41,779 nt of DNA from Chara braunii (Eukaryota > Streptophyta > Charophyceae > Charales > Characeae), in contig BFEA01000938.1 in NCBI GenBank assembly GCA_003427395.1, positions 2,501 to 44,279 on the forward strand, read 5' to 3'. Under the pieces are notes generated by a model. That model was not told where the DNA came from. It saw only the letters and a program-made list of their open reading frames with translations, and did no database searches. The translations under genes and the position numbers were made by a program. Shown one piece after another: positions 21,701-32,600 of this stretch; the stretch's first letter is position 1, and every line of letters starts with the position of its first letter.

Positions 21701-21950
21701 GGATTTATAAGGGTCGCTTGAGGAAGTTGAGGGTCATCGAGCCATGTTCCTTTGTTGTGTAACCACACATAGCCTTGCATTTGTAATGACGTTTGTCCAA
21801 CAGTCCAATCACTGCAACCGCGGAAAACCCGTTGCTCGTGAATTCTATATCTAGCAAGTTCGGATCCAGGCGCACTTCGAGGATCCAGGCCCATAGGACC
21901 GTTCCTTACACCCGCCTAAATCGCGCCTTCATGTTACAATTGCAGATGAA
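18790..21950. repeat. higher-order tandem repeat, about 904 bp, two sub-units
   Basis: Two sub-unit types alternate, marked by their palindromic cores. Type a has cores at 19235, 20137 and 21043 (steps of 902 and 906). Type b has cores at 19722, 20628 and 21856 (906, then 1228 because of an extra inverted segment). Other markers keep step: GGTCCGTCGAACCGTTCTTTG at 19755 and 20661, and GAGCTTCGAGGTCCGAA at 19445 and 20346. This looks like satellite DNA. Whether it is centromeric cannot be told from 3 kb. Confidence 0.8.
20900..21510. repeat. inverted duplication of the type-a satellite sub-unit
   Basis: The right arm (about 21241-21510) is the reverse complement of the left arm (about 20900-21150), clearly diverged. 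AACGCACGTTCGTCATTA (21110) faces TAATGACGAACGTGCGTT (21269), and GGTACAATAACC (21005) faces GGTTATTGTACC (21392). A spacer of about 90 bp separates the arms. It accounts for the longer third step of the higher-order repeat. Confidence 0.8.
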
Positions 21951-21954
21951 ACCC

Positions 21955-22720
21955 AACTGAGGGCGTTTATCATACGTTGTAGCATTGGGGGTACTGGCGG
22001 TCCCACGTCTCTATCGGACCCGTACGCGGATCGACGCACTGGGGGAGGCTAAAGTCCCAAGCACGACTCGTCATCGGTCGGTTAGGACGTATCCTTCTTG
22101 CCATGTGTCACACCACGCCAAAAACATAGAATCAAGCGAACCCATCGTTGTCCGACCCATAACCAAATGTCACGAGAATCGTTTTGGCGTAGAGCGGACG
22201 CAAGCTTCCTCATATTGACTAGCCATGCATGAGTACGCAGGCAGTTGCAGTGATGACGTGCTATGTAGTGTCCACAATCGCATGGTTCTCGATGGTATCG
22301 AGGGTCTCATTTGACACTCACCTTAAGGGACTAACATCTCGACGCTAGAGAACCGCCAAGGCGGTTGCAAGCCCTACCTTCTTCAGCAACCTACGGGGAA
22401 GAGTGGTAGGCGGGGGTAGGTCATGTGTAGCAATTGGGCGCCCCTTATAATAAAAGTGTGGTTCCATCATTCGAGGCTTGTAAACAGGTCAAGGGGTTCG
22501 ACTTTGACAACTGCTACAAATTTTAACGTCCAACTATAAAAATCATAAAAAGCAAAAGGTGAAAGAGGATCTCCCTTTTCTCTTGACGCAAGATCCGCTC
22601 AACCCGTCGGACTGTTCTTTACACCCGCCTAAACCGCGCCTTCATGTTACGACCGCAGAGGTCGCCCGACCGAAGGGGTTTCTCGTACGTTGTAGCATAG
22701 CGGGTACGCGCCTTCATGTT
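21955..22720 (+). repeat. dispersed repeat C, truncated direct copy of repeat A, with a partial echo
   Basis: 21955-22558 matches 4745-5400 of repeat A (GAGGGCGTTT, GTCCCAAGCACGACTCGTC, CAAGGGGTT(T/C)GACTTTGAC, CCAACTATAAAAATC). The left part of A is missing. A further fragment at about 22605-22715 repeats 21895-22000 (TACACCCGCCTAAA, GCGCCTTCATGTTAC, CGTTGTAGCAT). C reads rightward, away from the satellite block, opposite to B. Confidence 0.75.
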
Positions 22721-23650
22721 ACACCACCTAAATCGTGCAAGATTTGACGAACCGTAAATCTTGGGTTTGGGCCTTTTGGGACTTCACGGCGTTCGTTGTT
22801 ACAGCCATATTTGAAATTGCGTTGTGCTCGCCTTCTTTTTCGAAGAATGTAGGGCATACGAAAATGAAATAAACAGGTTTGTTGAGCCCCGCAACAACCA
22901 CCTTATTCCTCTAGTGTGTTGTATCGGCACTCTGAGCTCGTAGCCTGCCATTGTCCACTTCTGTAGCAGATGCAATTCTTGTCGTCATAGTCGACACAAA
23001 AAATCTTTAGATGCCCTTCCGCACATAAAATCAATGCAGTCGAAGGATTCTGATCTCTGGCAAGTTCGGATCTCGGCGTACTTGGCATGTTGCGATTTGT
23101 TAATTCGTTCATGCCACCCGCCTGCAAATCTGCGTCTTCCTTTTGTGGCAAATCGACTTCAGAGGATTACATCGCAAGCACACGGGCTCGCCATGTTGAA
23201 ATGCCGCATCGGGGATTTGGGGAAGGGGGGGTAGGTGTGGGGTCAAAAACGCATCTTCTTAGTATCGTGCTTACAGTTCGCTTTGCTGTTTTGCAACCTT
23301 GCAGGGTGTGGAAAACAAATTGAATTGCCCATTCACACCACATTGGAAAATTTGATCGATTTTTCTAACGAAAACATCGTCCACAACACCAACGACTTCA
23401 TGACGGCGCAAAGGAGGGTTCAATGAACGGCCGCATGAGCCAGGCTATGTAAACCGAGCATGTCATCGACTTGCATTTCCACCTAGAAGACTTAGAGTTG
23501 GCCTCAACGAACTCTTCCGAAAGTTCACTGTTCCAACAGTTTATTCCCAAGGAAACTAAGTTTCGCTTTTCTTGAGAGCTCTGGGGGTTGCATCCATTTG
23601 CCTAGGGGTTAGGCGATACCGTCCGCAGGCAAAGAGTCATCCATCTCCCG
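22721..23650. other. no gene seen
   Basis: AT-richer DNA with one further palindromic core (23062-23083). No motif is recognised on either strand. Confidence 0.4.
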
Positions 23651-24231
23651 AAATGAGTTTCACATTTCTGATGCAGACAACTGTTGCGTGTCGATGGTTG
23701 CTTTTTTCACAACCTTTGATGACGAGAGTAAGAAGTTGGTGACCACTCATTACTCGCCTCGACAACAATCCTCTTCCAGTGCGTCGTTACGGCAAACTAC
23801 CTACAGTGGTACGGAGTTGGTTGCCACTTATTATTTTTCGAAGGAACTGTCCTCGGCACGGGCGAGTCCAACGCAAGTGCGATCTCATGTTGCGATTCAG
23901 GTTCAGAGTCAATTTGGGTCGGAAGCGTCTGGCAGGAGTGATGCATAAAAAATGACAATACTACAAATTTTGTTTACACCTCTGTCACGACAAAGAAGAC
24001 CGTATAGCATGACTAATAGGAACGTTAAGAGGAACGAACAGTACAAAAGAGCAAAATACATGTTGTACGAAAAAAAAAATTTCGTGGTGTGTATGGTATG
24101 GTATGTTACAAGGTTCGCCATTGTTACAACGTGTCACCGTAGGAAGTCCGAAAGGTTAGACAAGGACTGTACAGTAAGAGTCTGGTAGAGCGAGCTAAGT
24201 GGTAGATAAAAAGTCTTAAAGATTTCAGGCT

Positions 24232-26294
24232 AAATGAGGGTGCACATAAAGGTGTCCGCCCTGTAGAGTTGGAACATTCGATTTGCATCAAGGCGTACTG
24301 CAATGTTCTTAGTGTCTCTCGTAATACGTTTTATAGCTACAAGAAGCGCTTCAACAATGACTTTGTGCGTTGTGCGCCTGGGCTAACGGGTAGACACCAA
24401 CCTATGGAAAAGACAGTCGTCATGCCTGCCAGCATGAAAAACATCATCGAGCGTCATGCGGATAGCAAGCTGAATAAGGTTGCTCCCGAAGGTGGGGTTT
24501 ACAGACCGAAACTTTGACTGTCATCTGTGTTTACAAAGAGATCAATTTTATGTGTCCATTAAATCAGACTATGTCGTCGTTGGCCTCGAGGTCGTGTCCG
24601 AGTCAAACGTATAAAATGTGGCAGAAACATTTTTATCATGTTCCGCTCGTACACTCTAACACTTTCACGAAGTGCGTCGTCTGTCGTGAATTGAAAGAAC
24701 ATATACAATAAGCTGCTCTTCCTCGAAATCGAGAACCAGCTCGAGAGGAGATGAAAGTTCACCGAAGGGGGCAAGTTGAACACAGATTGGACTATAGTCA
24801 AACAAAGATTGATTCGATGGTCCGTTCAAACAAGTGTTTGTGTCCATCATTGACGGCATAGATCTGAAAAAAATTACTATTCCCCATATTGGTCAGGGGA
24901 ACTACTCGAAAGCACTTAGGCACGAAATGATGATGAAGACGAATCGGACAAGTGTCATTGCACATGGTACCAACCCTAGTATTTATGCCTACACGTAATC
25001 TTCGTATTTTAAACTGGATTAACACAATCGTTAGTTGTCTTATGAGAACCTTTGTCAAAATTCAAGCGAGTGAGAAGCCATTACCACCATTTTTGTAGAT
25101 TCAAGCATATAATTGTTGGCAAGAAAACAAAAACAAGTACATATATGCGCTAGTTGCACTCTTGGTTAAGTTAGAAGTTTTCCAAGAGGTGGAAATAGGT
25201 TTCATGCTGGTGGGACATTCCCATGACGTTGACGTTACTTTCAGCGTATGTTCGAAGAAATTGAAAGACATAGACACTTATACTATCGACAAGTTCTACG
25301 AGTTCATACAACAATCCTACAAAAAGGCTCCCAAATATTTTTTCCTCGATACACTACCAGATTGGATAGGTATAGTAGACCGAAGCCTTGCGTTAGAGAT
25401 TACTGATATTTTATAACGACACTTGCTTAAATTTTTTATGGTTGGAAATAATTTGGGCATGCAATACAAGGATTTGTGCGATGACGACAACTGGTTGCCC
25501 AAGGAATATCCGATTTATTGGTTCAATCAAAACCGCGATGAGAGCTACGGAGGTCCTTCGTGGTCATTTAACCCACCTCTTGTGCAACCCGTTCCTCGAA
25601 ATTGCTATTATAATGGCAAAAACAATGTTATTCGATTCTGCGAGTTGTTGGAGATGACGGTTAACGTGGTGCACTTACAACGAACCTGAGGGGAGTAGGA
25701 GAGAAATTTTTTTGTGATAGTGGGAGGAGGTTATCAAACATGGTGACGAGATAATCACGAACGGGTTGTCCACACAACCTCTAGAAAGTTTTTGACCAGG
25801 AGTACGACTTCTTGAAAGTGATCAAAAACTTTTTCCTAATCAGTGCCAACATCGACGATAAGGAACCCCTGTTTGTTGGACGCCGAAAAGATCGCCTGAA
25901 AACCAATTTCGACTCGCTCGTGCATGTTAATATCAGCACTTTTCTTCCTTTTCGCCCCTCTGACGACGATTTGTTCAGTGACGTGTCTATCCAGGTAGGC
26001 AAAACACTTTCTTGGATGGCTGGTGAAAAAACATTGTAGAATTATAATCAAGGGCTGGTGTAATATTGGGTGCCGACTGGAAGAGCAAAGTCGCTCCAAG
26101 AACTGTACAATAACGCATGGGAGTAAAAATGAAGGATGACTGACCAGACACGATGGCAGCATGCCGACTCGATCGATTTTGGTTGGGAGAGACCAGCCAG
26201 AGGTACAAAACCGTTCATGACTGGACTTGTTATTCCTTCCAATGTTCGATTGAATGTTGAAGTTGCACTTCGAGATCTTAGTTCATCTACTTAA
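24232..26294 (+). pseudogene. decayed transposon protein of the DUF7869 type
   Basis: The pieces follow the order of the large transposon-derived proteins that carry DUF7869, as I remember the family. First is an N-terminal region (24269-24510). Next is a cysteine motif FTKCVVCRELKEHI (24664-24707). Then come a YSQTK helix, FVSIIDGIDLKKITIPH (24837-24890), NCWQENKNKYIYALVALLVK (25113-25170), and LVGHSHDVDVTFS (25207-25245), which matches the family's GHTHEDID hallmark. Last is a C-terminal part (25423-25689, then 26041-26294). Frames shift near 24820 and 25000. TAG at 25097-25099 interrupts just before NCWQENKNK, and two more stops lie near 26065 and 26130. A final TAA is near 26294. The fold is thought to be RNase-H-like, hence possibly a transposase. 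It is certainly inactive. Sequence before 24232 may hold the N-terminus but is not readable. Confidence 0.65.
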
Positions 26295-27560
26295 GAGAGT
26301 GTCAATGCAGGGGACGAAAACGACGAGTGCATGTCGTATGTCTTTTTTGTTCGCCCAATAGGTGAGCGAGTAGGATTTCTGAAAATGGTTGTGTGGACGG
26401 GATTAATTGTGGTAGGACATCATAGCGGAGTTTATGCATTACAAAAAAATGGAGTCTGAAAGGGAGCATATTATTTTTAAACTCATTGAATTGCAATGAT
26501 TTTGCGGTAGGACAAGATCGAGAATATTTTTACGATCTAGGGATGATTTTTTTAAGATGGTTGGGTGATGGTTAATCAATTTTGAAACTTTATCTCATCG
26601 TAAAGGCGATTGTTCTACTTTTTTTAACAATTATTTTTCGTTTATGTTTTGCATGTCACATCTTGTGTAGAGAGTGTGACAGGAGTAATGGCCAATTTGC
26701 AAGATTATTTGTATCCCATTCTTCCTTGCACATGCGAATTGCGTGGCGCAGGAGACTATACAACAATTATCTGGTTGGTGACAATGAAGTTCGAAACGAC
26801 TCATGGATGAGTGTCGTCCTCTTCTTGGACAAGTTTTTCGATGCCTAGTCCGAGGCAAAATGGGATAGAGTGATCATGGCAAGGAAATGTCCATGGCATA
26901 AGGAGTACAAGTTTACTTTCGCGATGCAGTGGGGGAGCCTAATCAAAGCACCTCATTATGTCATTGGCGTCAGGTAACTTTTGTCTCTGCTCGCCACATT
27001 AAGACGATAAGAGAATAAGCGATTTTACCTTCGCCTTGAAAAAATCACGAGATCACCTCGCGTGTGGTCTGCGAACTTAAAACAAGAGTTGTTGGATTGT
27101 GCGTCCTACAATCCATTTTTGGAACTGAATCCATTGCATGGTGTCAGCACGCGGCCGCAGGATATGTCAAACTGTTGTGTACAATTGTCTTTGGTCGGTT
27201 ACAACTTTTCCGGAGTGTTGTGTGTGGTATGTTCGAACAAAAAATGAGCTTAGAATCAATGGTCGCAATATAGGCAATCTGCGCGATCTCTACGAGAATG
27301 GACAGTTCGATTTGTCGATTAGCGGTTAAATTGATGAGGTTCACAAGTGACATGAGGTAGAGAAAGTGGCATGTTGTGTACCTGACGCCATCGGCAAGTC
27401 CCTGGCTGGTGTTAGTAGGTTTCTAAGGATGATATACATTTTCGTGTTCTCGAACGTGGCGACGAAGGGAGAGTCACAAACCCTTGCTTTCGAGTCATTA
27501 ATGAATGTCTTATACGGGTTTGGTTTTCATTGTACACGGGGACGCTTGTAGATGCTTTTG
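26295..27560 (+). other. coding-like remnants, unidentified
   Basis: After the transposon protein the plus strand has more protein-like pieces, for example around 26750-26980 (AWRRRLYNNYLVGDNEVRND, then KCPWHKEYKFTFAMQWG) and 27360-27550 (CVPDAIGKSLAGVSRFLRM), broken by shifts and stops. They may be a downstream gene of the same element or another insertion. No family is recognised. Confidence 0.3.
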
Positions 27561-28338
27561 TAAATGATAGTTTTTTTGACATTTTAGATTATGGCGACTC
27601 GTAAGCTCGTAGCATTAGACGTAGTTCAATCTCGAGTTTACGATTTCTCGCACATATACATACAATTTTTAACTTTGAAATGAAGTTTGTGTAATACTTT
27701 CATATAATTATTACAATTCGAACCTCTTTGTGTGATTACCTCAACTCTGTACTTAAGTTTCGATTTAGGATCCGACAATGTCAATTAAAGCATTGAGTTG
27801 GGGTTCCGTTTTGAGTTTACGAACTTTCAAATTCGGCTAGCCTCATTGCTTTGACACCAAAGGTAAAGCAAAGTTTTACGTAGTGTCAGTATATGCCTAT
27901 ATATATAGATAGATAGATAGATAATATATCTATATATATATTTATCCTACCCCTTATGGAGACGGTACGATGGAAGGCGTTCGCGGTCAAGACGGATGCA
28001 GAGGCTGCTCTCCAACGAATTGTGCACGGTGCACCAACGAACATATAGCCGCCATGTAGCGTGGAGAGAGAGGAGGGTCGTCGATCTCGAGGAATATCTT
28101 GTCGACTTTGTCGTGGATAGGAGGGAGACACGACAATAAAGCAGGCGCGGTGTACTGTTGTTTTGTTTTTTCTTTTGTCTTTGAATTTTTTTTTCTCAAT
28201 TTTGTCTCTTTCGATGGGCGCTATGGGTGAAGCTCGTTTTCGGGCTTCGCTATGTTATTGTCTGTGGTGTCCTTTTCGGTTAAAAAAAAGAGGTTGTTTG
28301 CTTTCCTTGGAGAACGTAGTGGCATGCTGCATTTGTCC

Positions 28339-28340
<2 letters not shown>
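27561..28340. other. no gene seen; AT-rich DNA with a TA/GATA microsatellite
   Basis: 27897-27942 is a TATA and GATA run that is nearly self-complementary (TATATATAGATAGATAG ... CTATATATATA). The remainder is AT-rich, with no gene. Confidence 0.7.

Positions 28341-28397
<57 letters not shown>
28341..28397. repeat. CT microsatellite
   Basis: About 28 uninterrupted CT units. Confidence 0.95.
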
Positions 28398-28400
<3 letters not shown>

Positions 28401-28539
28401 TTGTGGGCATCGCCACACCATTCTCGAAATGTGTAAATGAGAATGAACTTCCCGCTACAACATGGGCAAATGCACTCACCACATTATTTTCAGTATTTTA
28501 AAGACGTCCTTTCTCGTAGTGCCCGCCTATCCTCGCCGC

Positions 28540-28541
<2 letters not shown>

Positions 28542-28591
<50 letters not shown>

Positions 28592-28865
28592 CCCGGTCCC
28601 TGTCCCCCCCTCCCTCACCACTTTCCTCTATTCCCTCCTTCCCGTTTCCCTCCCTCCTGCGGCCGCATAAATTACACTCCGCGCATTGTTTTAATAAAAA
28701 AAGTAGAAAATCAATCAATCAATTGACCAATCAACCAATCAACCAACCAACCGATCAACCAATCAACGTGATCGGTTTATCGGATGATTGATTGATTGAT
28801 TGATTGATTGTTTTTTTTTTTGCTTTTTTTTTTAATGTGTGTGTGAGAGAGAGAGAAACAGAGAG

Positions 28866-28927
<62 letters not shown>

Positions 28928-29085
28928 CCCATTCACCCTCCCCCTCCCTTCAGCACTTTCATCCCTTCCCTCCTTCACCTTCCCCTTTCCCCCTGCCCGC
29001 ACATTTTTTTAAGTCTCCCATTGCACGTTTTTTTATTAACTAAGAGAAAAGTCAATCAATCAATTAAGCAATGATTGGTTGGTTG

Positions 29086-29162
<77 letters not shown>

Positions 29163-29312
29163 TCCCCATTCACCCTCCCCCTCCCTTGAGTTTTGTCATC
29201 CCTTCCCTCCTTCACCTCTTCCTTCCACCTTGCCCGCGCGTTTCTTTAAGCCTCCCGTCGCACATTTTTTTATTAACTAAAAGAAAGTCAATCAATTAAC
29301 CAATGATTGATT
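28542..29312. repeat. three degenerate tandem units with GA/TG microsatellites and facing AATC/GATT tracts
   Basis: Each unit has a GA run (28542-28588; 28845-28925; 29143-29162 after a TG run from 29089), then C-rich sequence (TCCCCATTCACCCTCCCCCT in units 2 and 3), then a TTTTATTAA or TTTTAATAA string, then AATC tetranucleotides facing GATT or TTGG tetranucleotides. The last unit runs into the second assembly gap. In unit 1, AATC repeats (28709-28735) and GATT repeats (28785-28810) could pair as a hairpin. Confidence 0.8.
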
Positions 29313-29826
29313 NNNNNNNNNNNNNNNNNNNNNNNNNNNNNNNNNNNNNNNNNNNNNNNNNNNNNNNNNNNNNNNNNNNNNNNNNNNNNNNNNNNNNNNN
29401 NNNNNNNNNNNNNNNNNNNNNNNNNNNNNNNNNNNNNNNNNNNNNNNNNNNNNNNNNNNNNNNNNNNNNNNNNNNNNNNNNNNNNNNNNNNNNNNNNNNN
29501 NNNNNNNNNNNNNNNNNNNNNNNNNNNNNNNNNNNNNNNNNNNNNNNNNNNNNNNNNNNNNNNNNNNNNNNNNNNNNNNNNNNNNNNNNNNNNNNNNNNN
29601 NNNNNNNNNNNNNNNNNNNNNNNNNNNNNNNNNNNNNNNNNNNNNNNNNNNNNNNNNNNNNNNNNNNNNNNNNNNNNNNNNNNNNNNNNNNNNNNNNNNN
29701 NNNNNNNNNNNNNNNNNNNNNNNNNNNNNNNNNNNNNNNNNNNNNNNNNNNNNNNNNNNNNNNNNNNNNNNNNNNNNNNNNNNNNNNNNNNNNNNNNNNN
29801 NNNNNNNNNNNNNNNNNNNNNNNNNN
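29313..29826. other. assembly gap (514 N)
   Basis: The run of N hides the outer end of the left LTR. By offset from the right LTR, that end should lie near 29779. Confidence 0.95.
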
Positions 29827-31068
29827 ATGTCATCCAATTGCAGAAAGAAATGAATGAACTTGAGAGGAGAGAGAGGAGTAGAAGAAGAAGAAGAAGTAAG
29901 AAAGAAGAAGAAGAAGATGTATACCAGCAAAGACAATGACAAGGCTCTTCTTCTTCACCCAACAATCTCCTCCTCCTTATTTCCCCCTTCTCTTATTCAT
30001 ACAAGAAACAATGTTGAATGACTGGTCCAGAATCATGTCTGAGTCCCTTTTCTACTGCATGTATCACTCAAGGTCCACCATAGCCATGGCCGCCTCCCCC
30101 ACTTTTCACACACATAGGCCGAGGCTATGGCGGACTAGTAGGCCTTGCTCCGATGTCCAAAGGACAACACAGAGCTGCTACAGCTCAGGCCGCCATGCCC
30201 AGCCCTGCCTTGAAGCTTCTTGGTGTAGCTTCCCCCGGCTGGGGACTCCTTGCAGCAGCGCCCACCAAGGTGATGAAGATGGCTACCACCATAGCCAGGT
30301 AAGTACCCCTGGCGCTCCCCCACCTTCCTCCTTCTTCCTCCCTCTAGTCGTTCTTCTTCCTCCCTCTAGTCCTTCTTCTTCCTCCCCAGCAGCGCAGCTC
30401 CAACCCAGCGCTGCTCCAACCCAGCGCTGCTCCCTCCAGCGCTCCACCAGTGTGTCGCCAAACTTGCATACCGAAAAAGAGGTCGGGTCTTCCGCCCGGC
30501 CGGAAGATATAGCGGCCTGCTTTGCGTCTTGGGCGGTGACTTCCAGGCCGCTGGCCTTCCCAAGCAACTGGTACCTCTTCCTCCTTTTGGAGGGAAGATC
30601 ATTGTAGACTCTGATATTGCCCCTACAGGCCCTAGACTCAGACTGGTACCCGCTAGACCTAGCCTACACTATCGGCCTCTAAAAATGTCACTTTGTCTTC
30701 TTCTGGTCGGCCTCCGGTACCTGCATATTCACCCCCCTGTCGGATGCAGTACCGGCCTACCCGCTACTTGCGTGTTTTTTCCCTGTTGCAACCCTTCGAA
30801 GCCACGGCCACAGGTAAGTACCGGCCCTGAGGGCCCAACGAACGAACAAGTGCCCTGGCGGGCCACACACACACACACTCATACCAACCAGCACTCAAAC
30901 AGGCATGGTCACACACGCAAGCCAACCAGCACTCAGGCAGACATGCAGTCCAGCAAGCACACACACACACAGACTTAGCAAGCGGGGAACTCTGCAGGGC
31001 ATTTAGTCTATGAGCAAAACTCAGAAATCAGTTGTGTGTTTCAGTCCGTGTTTGGACGGGTTATCACA
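29827..31068 (-). repeat. 3' LTR (outer end hidden by gap)
   Basis: It matches 37929-39197. On the element strand it begins TGTGATAACCCGTCC (31068 downward). It has a duplicated CAACCCAGCGCTGCTC segment (about 30400-30432) and a repeated CTAGTC/CTTCTTCTTCC block near 30345-30385 that the other LTR lacks. It ends with AC-rich repeats near 30870-30975. Confidence 0.9.
30299..30389 (+). other. candidate antisense intron inside the LTR (also 38405-38484)
   Basis: On the plus strand, antisense to the element, CCAG|GTAAGTA is followed by a pyrimidine tract and CCCCAG|CAG. This gives an intron of 91 bp here and 80 bp in the other LTR. A second CACAG|GTAAGTA donor lies at 30814 and 38945. Upstream, an ATG at 30153 opens an alanine-rich frame (MSKGQHRAATAQAAMPSP onward) that stays open across the splice. 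However, a 16-bp duplication in the left LTR puts the two copies in different frames after it. The splice signals are clear; a protein product is doubtful. Confidence 0.4.
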
Positions 31069-31084
31069 CTACCCCCCCCTCAAG
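31069..31084 (-). other. polypurine tract
   Basis: Directly inside the left LTR the minus strand reads CTTGAGGGGGGGGTAG, ending at the LTR start TGTGATAA. It is the expected primer site for plus-strand synthesis of the retroelement and fixes the orientation. Confidence 0.8.
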
Positions 31085-31209
31085 AGCGAGGTCCCTTCGA
31101 GCGAGTAACTCATTCTGAGTCCTCAGTAAACGCATCGTAGGCGAGCAAGGCAAAGAGATTCCTGGAATACTCTGTTGCAGAGAGCCTTGCTGAGATCTTT
31201 GGGGTGGCA
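31085..31209 (-). other. retroelement 3' untranslated region
   Basis: Short non-coding stretch between the pol stop (31210) and the polypurine tract. Confidence 0.7.
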
Positions 31210-32600
31210 TTAGCGGCGATCTGTCTCTCGTAAGCTGCGTAGCAGTTCCTGTTTGGAGATCCAGTAGAGATCATCTAACGGGTGATACATGAAATGAACC
31301 TGGTACTGTCTGTTTCTCCCTTTACCTATGTGCTGTTTGATTCTATCTATCTCATGCCCGCCCTTGATTGCGCGAGGGATCATATCTTCGCGGTAATCGA
31401 ATGTCTCGGCGTCACGGTGGAGATTCGGTTTAGATGCATGAAACACGGGATACGTGCGCAGGTGAGCTGGCACGTCTACAACGTACGAAGGGCCAAAGTG
31501 ATCTTCCCCAATTACATCTAAAACTTCCCAAGGCCCGTAGTAGAGTGGGAGGAGTTTGCGTGAGACTCCCTCCTCCTCTGAAAATTCAGACATCTTTACC
31601 CAGACATAACTTCCTACCTGAATCTCCGATGGTTTGCGCTTCTTGTTCGCATGGTGAATCATGGCATGATGTCGCTTGGTCATAGCTGCAACAGCAACTT
31701 TGAGCAAGCGATCATACTTAGCCTTGAAGCCGGGTCTGCCGGGTGTTAAACCAGCTGGCTGCTCAGAAAATAAGTAGGAGAACGGATTACGGATCCGCCA
31801 CCCGTAGTGCAGCCTATTGGGCGTCCTAGCGGTGGCAGAGTGAACGAGTTGGAATACAGCCTAGTTGATCTCCTCATCGAAACCGTTAGCTTCGAGGTGT
31901 TGGCCATACGTCATGCACAGTTTGATTCCTAGGTGGGACGTGAAGTCCTTCTATTCAGTGCTAATGAAACGTGGATCCCGATCGCTCACAAGAGTCTTCG
32001 GGGTTCCGAATTGCAACAAGTATTTTTGTTGTAATTCACGAATCACTAAATCTGTTGGGGCGTAAGGCGGTAAAGGGATCACATTAAGAAACTTTGAGAA
32101 TCAGTCAACAATCACCATGACTTGTGAAAACCCGTTCTGGCTTACCTTACCCATGTCAGTGAAATCGATGGAGACAGACTCCCCGGGACCATCAGGAATG
32201 GGTTGGAGTGTGAGTGGCCCCATGGGCTTTTGTCTACGTGGTTTGATTCGTTGACAGACTTGACATTCAACTATAAATTTCTCAGCAGTCTCTTTCATGC
32301 CAGGCCAATCAAACTATCTCAGCAGGTTAGCGTACGTTTTTGCCATGCCGAAGTGCCCGCTCCGACCATTAGCCAAGTCCAGAAAGTGTGTGCGCAGAGG
32401 CTGGTGGTTGGGCACACATAAACGGTCATGGTTCCCGTCTCGACGAAAAATCAGTCCTCCATACTCATGGAAATCAGGCTGACTACTAGGATCAGCCCGC
32501 AGCTGCTCAAGGATGAAAAGTTCCGGATCCTTGGCTGTCTGCTCTACGAAGTTCTCCTTCAATTTCTTCCGGAGGTCGTAGGATTTCACAAGGCAAGTCA
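31210..32600 (-). pseudogene. chromovirus integrase with chromodomain-like C-terminus
   Basis: From high to low coordinates: the HHCC zinc region (GRSGHFGMAKT, then FDWPGMKETAEKF and CQVCQRIK), the catalytic core start (VSIDFTDMGK, first Asp), LVSDRDPRFIS (second Asp), a degraded third-acid region (EANGFDEEIN), a GPW motif (LPLYYGPWEVLDVIG) and VFHASKPNL. The last part, near 31400-31230 (HEIDRIKQHI, then YQVHF and HPLDDLYW), has the layout of a chromodomain. Integrase joins element DNA to the genome; the chromodomain would guide it to modified histone. Stops at 32314-32316 (TAG), 32101-32103 (TGA), 31951-31953 (TAG) and 31861-31863 (TAG) inactivate it. Confidence 0.85.

Larger units (their letters stand above)
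17148..23083. repeat. fourteen copies of a 22-bp palindromic core (AAGTTCG-N8-CGAACTT type)
   Basis: Copies start at 17148, 17259, 17486, 17785, 18233, 18495, 18796, 19235, 19722, 20137, 20628, 21043, 21856 and 23062. The consensus is AAGTTCGGATC followed by CCGACGCACTT. In the copy at 17486 the two 7-bp arms are exactly complementary. The cores sit in sub-units that are otherwise only weakly alike and are 100 to 1200 bp apart, so the core is better kept than its surroundings. One copy lies beyond repeat C, at 23062. Confidence 0.75.

Noticed and set aside
30529-30978. Intact host gene in the LTR
   Set aside because: Frame is not kept between the two LTRs after a 16-bp duplication and the C-terminal part is translated AC repeat. 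Kept only as splice-site evidence.
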